17,882 nucleotides of DNA from Flavobacteriaceae bacterium (lineage in GTDB: Bacteria; Bacteroidota; Bacteroidia; Flavobacteriales; Flavobacteriaceae). Positions 7,482-13,829 of the stretch are shown here, one piece after another. The stretch covers positions 1 through 17,882 of the forward strand of contig CATEMS010000187.1 of the NCBI GenBank assembly GCA_949507465.1, written 5' to 3'. The position numbers were made by a program, and so were the translations under genes. Each line of letters starts with the position of its first letter. Position 1 is the stretch's first letter. The notes beneath the pieces are model-generated. The model made no database searches. It saw nothing but the letters and a program-made list of their open reading frames with translations, and was not told the origin of the DNA.

Positions 7482-9065
7482 TTAGTTTATTAACTCAATA
7501 TCATCAAAATAATATGTAGAACCATCTCCAGGAAGATCTACAACAAATTCAAAGAAAATTACAATTCTATTATAATCTACAGCTGGGTCAATAAGTGTTT
7601 CAAAATCAAAGACCATAGTCTCCCAAGTGTTCTCTACTGTGGTATTTACATCCACAAATATCTGATTTCCTGTTGTTTGATTTTCAATAGCCAATCGAAC
7701 CGGTATATTAGCTTTTGGAGACCATGTAGTGACACCAATTTTACCAGTGCTTGAAAAATCAACAGCAGTATCAACGTCAACAAACGTACCTGCATAAAAT
7801 ACAGATCCTTCTGTTTTTATGGTCTGCATGACAGTATTACTTGTATTTACTCCACTCATATCTGGATTCATCTCAATGGTAGAATCTGCACCTTCAAAAC
7901 CAAGGAAAGAATATGAGTCTGCAGGAAGTTCAAAATCTATAGGAAGTGAAATCCCGTCTCCATCATCCATACCATTAGATTGCTCTATATCGTCAAAATA
8001 AAAAGTTGTTCCTGTACCGGCATTCCCAAAATCAAAGAAAATAACCACCTTAGAATACTCTTGATCTGTAAATCCTGTGAAATCAAAATTTAATTCCTCC
8101 CAGGTACTAGCTAGAGTTGTTGTAGCATCAATCTCTGCTGAAATATTTGGATCTGTACCATTCTCTAATTTTAGCTTTACGGTAAGACCAGCTGCTGGCG
8201 ACCATGTTTTTACACTAATACCTTGTAATTCTGTAAAATCTATTGGAGACCCCAGTTCAAGAATGCTTCCTGCAAATACCTCTGCACCTGGTTCTTTAAA
8301 AAACTCTGCAACTGTTGCACTGGTATTTATGCCAGATGGATCAGGATTGTCTATTAAAGAAGTAATGGCACCTCCAAAATCTGTAGAGGCTGAGCCGTAA
8401 TCAATAGTTTGAGATTCAAAATCTATTGGAAGGGTTATTGGATTTTCAATGACCACATCCGTAGTACTTTCTACTGTTGCTGTACTACCAGCAAAGGCTA
8501 CAACTCTAACGCTATAAGTCCCTGTATTTGAATAGGTGTAGGCAACAGATTCACCTTCCATAAAAGGCGTGGGTGTTTGGTCTGGATCTTCTCCAAAGGT
8601 AACTTCATATCCTGTGGCCAAATCTGCAGTTGCAGACACTGTAATAGAGAAAGAATCTCCAGAAACAGGCGTTATAGTAACCAGTAGGTTTTGTGGCGGC
8701 AAGAAAGAAACAACTACCTCTTGAGTAATGGAGGCCGTTTCACCACTAAGATTGGTGGCCGTTAGTGTTGCGGTATAAACACCCTCTTGGTAGATATGAG
8801 TAAAAAACTCTCCTGGAGCAGCCATTGCTGACTCACTGTTGTCTCCAAAGTCTATGGTGTATTGCGCAACACTCTCACCACTTGGTGTAAGGGTAACTGT
8901 ACCTGTATTATCTTGCGTTATTTGTACTAATAAAGAAAGATTTGATGGCAAAGCAATACCATCTGTGAATGATGTATCCCTGTCCTCTTGTGTGCATGAT
9001 AGTACAACAATTAAAAACAAAGCACTTAGGAGAAAGGGATATATTTTAGATATTTTCATAATCAT
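7482..9065 (-). CDS. PKD-containing surface glycan-binding lipoprotein (SusE-position)
   Basis: Occupies the position directly after susD where PULs encode surface glycan-binding proteins. The 527 residues have a lipoprotein signal with Cys24 (VVLSC), a PKD-like domain (about 38-120, with DFGDNS and GVYTATLTATN), a second PKD-like domain (about 123-207), then two tandem binding-type modules (about 213-361 and 374-527) linked by a short Asp/Gly stretch. Each module has NPDxSGxNTS, TWSP, LENxT and TWEx(L/M)xFDF, ending in YFDDIE. No catalytic motif is visible. The acidic residues after Cys24 (TQEDRD) fit surface exposure. The first PKD-like domain resembles the N-terminus of the GH16 protein. 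Two starts, Met1 and Met3 (9059), are equally plausible because neither has a Shine-Dalgarno sequence. Beta-glucan binding is inferred from context. Confidence 0.88.
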   Translation of the reverse strand: MIMKISKIYPFLLSALFLIVVLSCTQEDRDTSFTDGIALPSNLSLLVQITQDNTGTVTLTPSGESVAQYTIDFGDNSESAMAAPGEFFTHIYQEGVYTATLTATNLSGETASITQEVVVSFLPPQNLLVTITPVSGDSFSITVSATADLATGYEVTFGEDPDQTPTPFMEGESVAYTYSNTGTYSVRVVAFAGSTATVESTTDVVIENPITLPIDFESQTIDYGSASTDFGGAITSLIDNPDPSGINTSATVAEFFKEPGAEVFAGSILELGSPIDFTELQGISVKTWSPAAGLTVKLKLENGTDPNISAEIDATTTLASTWEELNFDFTGFTDQEYSKVVIFFDFGNAGTGTTFYFDDIEQSNGMDDGDGISLPIDFELPADSYSFLGFEGADSTIEMNPDMSGVNTSNTVMQTIKTEGSVFYAGTFVDVDTAVDFSSTGKIGVTTWSPKANIPVRLAIENQTTGNQIFVDVNTTVENTWETMVFDFETLIDPAVDYNRIVIFFEFVVDLPGDGSTYYFDDIELIN

Positions 9066-9073
9066 TTAATTTT

Positions 9074-10564
9074 TTAGTATCCTGGGTTTTGTGACCATCT
9101 GTTTCCAGCCAATTGAATTTCAACCAGAGGGATAGGAAATATTTCATTTTTACCTGCGGTAAAACCGTCAATTTCTTGAGCGGCTCTGCCTGTTCTTACT
9201 AAATCAAAAAAGTGGTGGCCTTCACCAACAAGTTCTAATCTACGCTCGTTATAGATTGCTTGAGTTAGCGCAGATCCTGATGCATTTATATCTTCAAGAG
9301 TTGATCTTTCTCTTACTCTATTAAGATACTCACGTGCCAGGGCATCGTTACCATCACCTTGATTGTGTGCCTCTGCACCCATTAATAAAACATCTGCAAA
9401 ACGTATCGCTCTGTAGTTGTTTGGGTTTGTTAAGTTTTGGTCACCTATATTGGTGTCTCCTACTCTTGGGATATACTTACGGTTAAAGTACCCTGTATGT
9501 TCAAAACCTTCTGTAAAACTAACCCCTGCTCCATTGTTAAAATCTGAGTACTCAGCTGCGAAAGCCTCTATATCTAGAATTGCTATATCTCTTCTAAGAT
9601 CATCTTGATCAAAGGCGTCAAACACTTCTTGAGTAGGTACATTAAAACTAAATCCAGATTCAAATAAAGGACCGTTAAAGTTTCGAGGTCCATTAAAACC
9701 AACGGCAACGTTTCCTTCACTACACTGTAAACATCCAAAACCAGCACCTTCTATATCTGTGTATTGTATCTCAAAGACAGACTCTACGTTATTCTCATTA
9801 TCATTTTCAAATATTGTACTGTAATCTGTAACCAAATCATAGACACCACTATTAATGACATCATCTAAAACTGGAGCTGCTAGTGTGAATTTATTTTGAT
9901 ATAAATACACCTTACCAAGAAGCGCTTGAGCAGCACCTTTAGTAACTCTACCTGTTTGAGTTTGAGTAAGAGGTAAATTATCTGCAGCATAAATAAGATC
10001 TAACTCAATTTGAGCATATACCTCTGCCGCTGGAGTTCTATCTACGGTGTTTTGATCACCAAATAATAATCTTTGATCTACAGCAAGTGGAACATCTCCA
10101 AAGAACTTAACAAGCTCAAAGTAATAGTATGCTCTTAAAAAAGTAGCCTGTCCCAGCACGTTTGGTTTGTTAGGGAAATCAATCTTATCCTTAAATTCTA
10201 AAATGTAATTGGCCCTATTAACACCTCCATACATCCAATTCCAAACATCACGTAATTGATCATTGATAGGAGTATGTATCATATCATCTATTTCTTGAAT
10301 TCCTGGAACGTCTGTTGCACTCTCACCACCCGCTAGAGTGTTATCTGAGGCAATTTCTCCTAGCATTACATTTATATAGCTGGATTGTAATAGATCGTAG
10401 GCTCCAATCAAAGCCTCTTGATAGTCTTCTTCTGTATTGAAAAAGTTTTCTGAATTTTCGTCTTCTGAGTTAACATTGACAAAATCATCACTACATGAGA
10501 CTAGTAATGCAGAAGCTATTCCAAAAAACAACAGTGTTTTGTATGTATATCTTATTATATTCAT
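9074..10564 (-). CDS. susD: SusD/RagB family outer-membrane glycan-binding lipoprotein
   Basis: Surface lipoprotein that forms the lid of the SusC channel and delivers oligosaccharide to it. The 496 residues carry a lipobox LVSC (Cys24) followed by SDDF, which resembles the acidic surface-export signal of Flavobacterium lipoproteins. SusD hallmarks are the N-terminal ENFFNTEEDYQEALIGAY, the helical-repeat segment around 137-225 and the C-terminal AREYLNRVRERS...IYNERRLELVGEGHHFFDLVRTGR (about 410-460). A CxxC pair (Cys278, Cys281) in GFGCLQCSEGN lies in the likely ligand-binding half and may form a disulfide-stabilised loop. The gene begins 4 bp after the susC stop, so the two are coupled. 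The symbol is used for the family; the substrate is not starch. Confidence 0.96.
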   Translation of the reverse strand: MNIIRYTYKTLLFFGIASALLVSCSDDFVNVNSEDENSENFFNTEEDYQEALIGAYDLLQSSYINVMLGEIASDNTLAGGESATDVPGIQEIDDMIHTPINDQLRDVWNWMYGGVNRANYILEFKDKIDFPNKPNVLGQATFLRAYYYFELVKFFGDVPLAVDQRLLFGDQNTVDRTPAAEVYAQIELDLIYAADNLPLTQTQTGRVTKGAAQALLGKVYLYQNKFTLAAPVLDDVINSGVYDLVTDYSTIFENDNENNVESVFEIQYTDIEGAGFGCLQCSEGNVAVGFNGPRNFNGPLFESGFSFNVPTQEVFDAFDQDDLRRDIAILDIEAFAAEYSDFNNGAGVSFTEGFEHTGYFNRKYIPRVGDTNIGDQNLTNPNNYRAIRFADVLLMGAEAHNQGDGNDALAREYLNRVRERSTLEDINASGSALTQAIYNERRLELVGEGHHFFDLVRTGRAAQEIDGFTAGKNEIFPIPLVEIQLAGNRWSQNPGY

Positions 10565-10568
10565 AGCA

Positions 10569-13500
10569 TTAAAATTTTAGTTGTAAACCAAATAAATATG
10601 TTTTTGGGGTTGGGTAAAAACCATAGTCAATACCGCCACCAATAGGTTGCCCAGTTGATCCCGTTGGATCATACCCAGTGTACTTTGTAAGTGTCACAAG
10701 GTTGCTTGCAGAGACATACAAACGTAATTCGTTAATCTTGTAATCTTCCAGGAACGTATCTGAAAGAGTATATCCTACCTGTAAATTTTGAAGCCTTACA
10801 AAGGAGCCGTCTTCTACAAAGAAATCAGAAAACTGATTGTTTTGTGTAGCACCCGTTGTTACTCTTGGAGTATCATTACTTGTGCCAGGTCCTGTCCATC
10901 TGTCTAGGTACATTGTAGATCTATTGGTGAGGGGTTGAAATCGCTCGTAGTTACGAACAATTTCATTCCCTACAGAAGAGAATACATAGGCAAGAAAATC
11001 AAAATTCTTGTAGGTAAATCCTAAGTTTAATCCGAAGGTTGCATCTGCTATGGGATCTCCAAGGTAGGTTTTATCATCGTTTGTAATCACCCCATCTCCG
11101 TTGGTATCTTTAAAACGTAAATCACCAGGTTGGGCATTGTTTTGGAGGGCATGTGCGTCTACCTCTTCTTGGGTTTGGAACACACCGTCGGTTTGGTACC
11201 CTCTAAAGTAACCAATTGGCAATCCTGCTTCCATTCTTGCTGGCGCCTCTTGACCCACTCCAAAAGAACCACCTTGTAAGAAACTTGCATCTCCATTAAC
11301 TTCCAATACTTCGTTGTCTAATGCTGTGGCATTAAAACTAACATTGTATTTAAAGTCTTCAGAAACAGTGTTTCTATAAGAAAGGGTTAATTCTAAACCT
11401 GTGTTTTGTACAGAACCAGCATTTACAGTTGGTGCACCAGACCCTGGAGCAGTACCACCCAGTATTCCTGAAGTTTGAGGGGTAATAAGTAAGTCCTCGG
11501 TACGTCTGTTAAAGTAATCTACAGAGACATCTAGTTTGTTATCAAAAAACTTGGCATCTACACCTACGTCAAAGGTATATTGCTTTTCCCAACGTATTTC
11601 TGGATTGGAAAGGCCTCCAATGGCAGTTCCTATGATAAGCTCATCATCAAACACATAAGCACCCTCACCATTGAGAAGTGATTCAAAACCAAAATCTCTA
11701 ATTCTATCGTTACCTAAAATACCGTATGAGGTTCTAAGTTTAAGAAAATCAAATGTGTTGCTATCATTTAAGAATCCTTCTTCAGAGACAATCCATCCTG
11801 CAGATGCTGATGGAAAATAACCAAACTTGTTTTCTGGTCCAAACTTAGTAGAACCATCTCTTCTCATCACACCAGAGAATAAATACTTGCCTTTATAGTC
11901 ATATTGTACACGAGCAAAATAAGAGAGAAGTCTTGCGTCAAATGTGTTTCCACCGTTTTGGAAATTGTCTGTAACAATCTCTGCATCTTCCATGGATACC
12001 ACAGAAGGATCATCTCCTGGTATATTAATTCCTGTAAATCCTGTAAATCTTCCAGTGGTTTGAAAAATAGAAGTACCCAAAGTAACATCTAGCTTGTGGG
12101 CATCTTTAAAAGTGTTATTGTAGTTGATAAAAGAATCAAAAGTGTAATCTCTAAAAATGTTAGCAGACTCAGATAAAATATCTCTGTCTGGAGAGATGTT
12201 AAATACTTTACCAGAACCGTAAAAAGCAACTGGTGAATAACTAAAGCCAAAAACTTCTGCATAGTTGGCCTGTATTCTAGATTCAATTTTAAAGTTTTCT
12301 AAGAATTTATAATTTGCACTAAAGCTTCCACTAAGTTTTCTGACCCTTGTATTGTTAATAGTGTTCTCCATCTGTGCAAGAGGGTTGATAACCTCATTAC
12401 CCAATCCCTCTGCCAAAGTAAAATTGCCAGCGGCATCTCTAACCGTAAAGGTAGGAGCATTGTTTAAGGCATTGTATAAGACAGAACCTAAAGAATTTTC
12501 GCTTAATGTTTTACGCTCTATTCCCGAGAATAACAAGGTAGAATTAAATTCAATTTTCTTAAGTATTTTTCTATCATGGCTCAGCCTTGAAGTAAAGCGA
12601 TTAAAATTTGCTTTATCTGCGCCAACAATACCATCCTGTGTTAAGTAAGAGGCGCTAAAAGAAGTACGTCCGTTTTCTGTACCGCCAGATACTGTAATAT
12701 CTGCATTGTATATGGGTGCTGCTTCAAAGACCTGGTCTTGCCAATCTGTGCCTTGACCTAAAGATCCAACATTATTAAAAAGCGGCGCTTCACCATTATT
12801 AATTCTAGCCTCATTTACAAGACCCGCATATTCTGTTGCGTTTAAAACAGGAATTTTGCGCGTGGTTTCTTGAATTCCGTAGTAAGATTTAAAATCAAAT
12901 TTGATTTCAGAATCATAACTACCACTTTTAGTTGTAATAAGGATCACACCATTGGCAGCTCTTACTCCATATATACCTGCAGTAGCATCTTTTAAAACGT
13001 TTATAGATTCTATATCTGAAGGATTAACAACACTTAAATCTTCAATAACATTTCCGTCTAGAAGTATAAGGGGTCTGCTATCTCCATTGGTGGCAATACC
13101 ACGAATTTTAATATCCAATCCACTACCAGGAGCTCCAGATCCAGGGGTTATTTGCACCCCAGCAACTTGCCCTTGAAGGGCTTGCTCAATCCTTGTAGGT
13201 TTTAAATCTTCGATGGTCTCACTAGATACCACAGATACAGCACCTGTAATTTCTTTTTTACGCTGGGTACCATATCCCACAATAAGAACCTCCTCCAAGG
13301 AGTCTACATCTGGGGCTAAGGAAATAAGAAGATTACTTTGTGATGTAATGGTTGTTTCTGAAGTAGCAAATCCAACATAAGACACAACAAGTATGTCATT
13401 TATGGATACATCGTCAATTTTAAAATTTCCATCAAAATCTGTGGTGACCCCATTTTGGGTTCCTTTTACCAAAACGGTAGCTCCCAAAAGAGGAATGTTT

Positions 13501-13598
13501 TGGTTTTGTTCTACAATAGTTCCTGTTACAGAGAAGTTTTGAGCGTTAGCTATAAAACCAAAACACAGAATTGCTATAAAAATACTAATATGTTTCAT
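10569..13598 (-). CDS. susC: SusC/RagA TonB-dependent oligosaccharide transporter
   Basis: Outer-membrane beta-barrel that imports oligosaccharides using TonB energy. The 1009 residues have a signal peptide (1-19), a carboxypeptidase-regulatory-like domain (about 23-95, with the VTGTIVE and GATVLVKGT motifs), a TonB-box-like EEVLIVGYG (102-110), a plug domain (about 112-226, with LQGQVAGVQI and GVRAANGVILITTKSG) and a barrel ending in the aromatic-terminal strand TYLFGLQLKF. There is no STN signalling domain, so the protein should not control an anti-sigma factor; this fits regulation by the adjacent HTH protein. The reading frame is intact. It is the first gene of the operon, preceded by a 231-bp control region and followed 4 bp later by susD. 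Confidence 0.97.
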   Translation of the reverse strand: MKHISIFIAILCFGFIANAQNFSVTGTIVEQNQNIPLLGATVLVKGTQNGVTTDFDGNFKIDDVSINDILVVSYVGFATSETTITSQSNLLISLAPDVDSLEEVLIVGYGTQRKKEITGAVSVVSSETIEDLKPTRIEQALQGQVAGVQITPGSGAPGSGLDIKIRGIATNGDSRPLILLDGNVIEDLSVVNPSDIESINVLKDATAGIYGVRAANGVILITTKSGSYDSEIKFDFKSYYGIQETTRKIPVLNATEYAGLVNEARINNGEAPLFNNVGSLGQGTDWQDQVFEAAPIYNADITVSGGTENGRTSFSASYLTQDGIVGADKANFNRFTSRLSHDRKILKKIEFNSTLLFSGIERKTLSENSLGSVLYNALNNAPTFTVRDAAGNFTLAEGLGNEVINPLAQMENTINNTRVRKLSGSFSANYKFLENFKIESRIQANYAEVFGFSYSPVAFYGSGKVFNISPDRDILSESANIFRDYTFDSFINYNNTFKDAHKLDVTLGTSIFQTTGRFTGFTGINIPGDDPSVVSMEDAEIVTDNFQNGGNTFDARLLSYFARVQYDYKGKYLFSGVMRRDGSTKFGPENKFGYFPSASAGWIVSEEGFLNDSNTFDFLKLRTSYGILGNDRIRDFGFESLLNGEGAYVFDDELIIGTAIGGLSNPEIRWEKQYTFDVGVDAKFFDNKLDVSVDYFNRRTEDLLITPQTSGILGGTAPGSGAPTVNAGSVQNTGLELTLSYRNTVSEDFKYNVSFNATALDNEVLEVNGDASFLQGGSFGVGQEAPARMEAGLPIGYFRGYQTDGVFQTQEEVDAHALQNNAQPGDLRFKDTNGDGVITNDDKTYLGDPIADATFGLNLGFTYKNFDFLAYVFSSVGNEIVRNYERFQPLTNRSTMYLDRWTGPGTSNDTPRVTTGATQNNQFSDFFVEDGSFVRLQNLQVGYTLSDTFLEDYKINELRLYVSASNLVTLTKYTGYDPTGSTGQPIGGGIDYGFYPTPKTYLFGLQLKF

Positions 13599-13829
13599 TC
13601 AATATAATTTTACTGCAATATAAGACAGAAAAAATAAGATTATGTTAATAAAAACTATACAAAATAACTACATCTTTAAATCAAACAGACTAAAGTATGA
13701 ATATTGCAATAATACCTAGCATATATTACGATTTTAACACGATAAACCAATTGATTTAAAAAATGGCTGTTGGTAGTAAAAAAGTTATATGTTGTGGTAA
13801 TGTTGTAGCTAAAAAAGTAAAGGTTGTAG
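13599..13829 (-). promoter_or_regulatory. PUL control region upstream of susC
   Basis: This 231-bp AT-rich gap lies between the regulator stop and susC and is the largest gene-free stretch in the window. It should hold the PUL promoter and the operator for the regulator. I found no exact TAnnTTTG. The best near match on the minus strand is TTATTTTG at 13667-13660, about 62 bp before the ATG. A TTTG lies upstream at 13685-13682, but the 14-bp spacing is shorter than the usual 17-23. No terminator for the regulator gene is evident. The half nearest the regulator carries the repeat array described separately. Confidence 0.5.
13769..13829. repeat. Phased GTTG-motif array, candidate operator
   Basis: On the plus strand GTTGGTA (13769), GTTGTGG (13791), GTTGTAG (13802) and GTTGTAG (13823) occur with start-to-start spacings of 22, 11 and 21 bp. 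These are close to two, one and two helical turns, so all four face the same side of the DNA. The first and third motifs are each followed by TAAAAAAGT (13777-13785 and 13810-13818), giving an imperfect direct repeat of about 31 bp at a 33-bp offset. The array lies directly after the regulator stop codon and about 170-230 bp upstream of susC. A binding site for the PUL regulator is inferred. Confidence 0.45.

Noticed and set aside
11867..12286. Two minus-strand open frames inside susC (73 and 65 codons)
   Set aside because: They overlap an intact TonB-dependent barrel in another frame and show no protein-like features.
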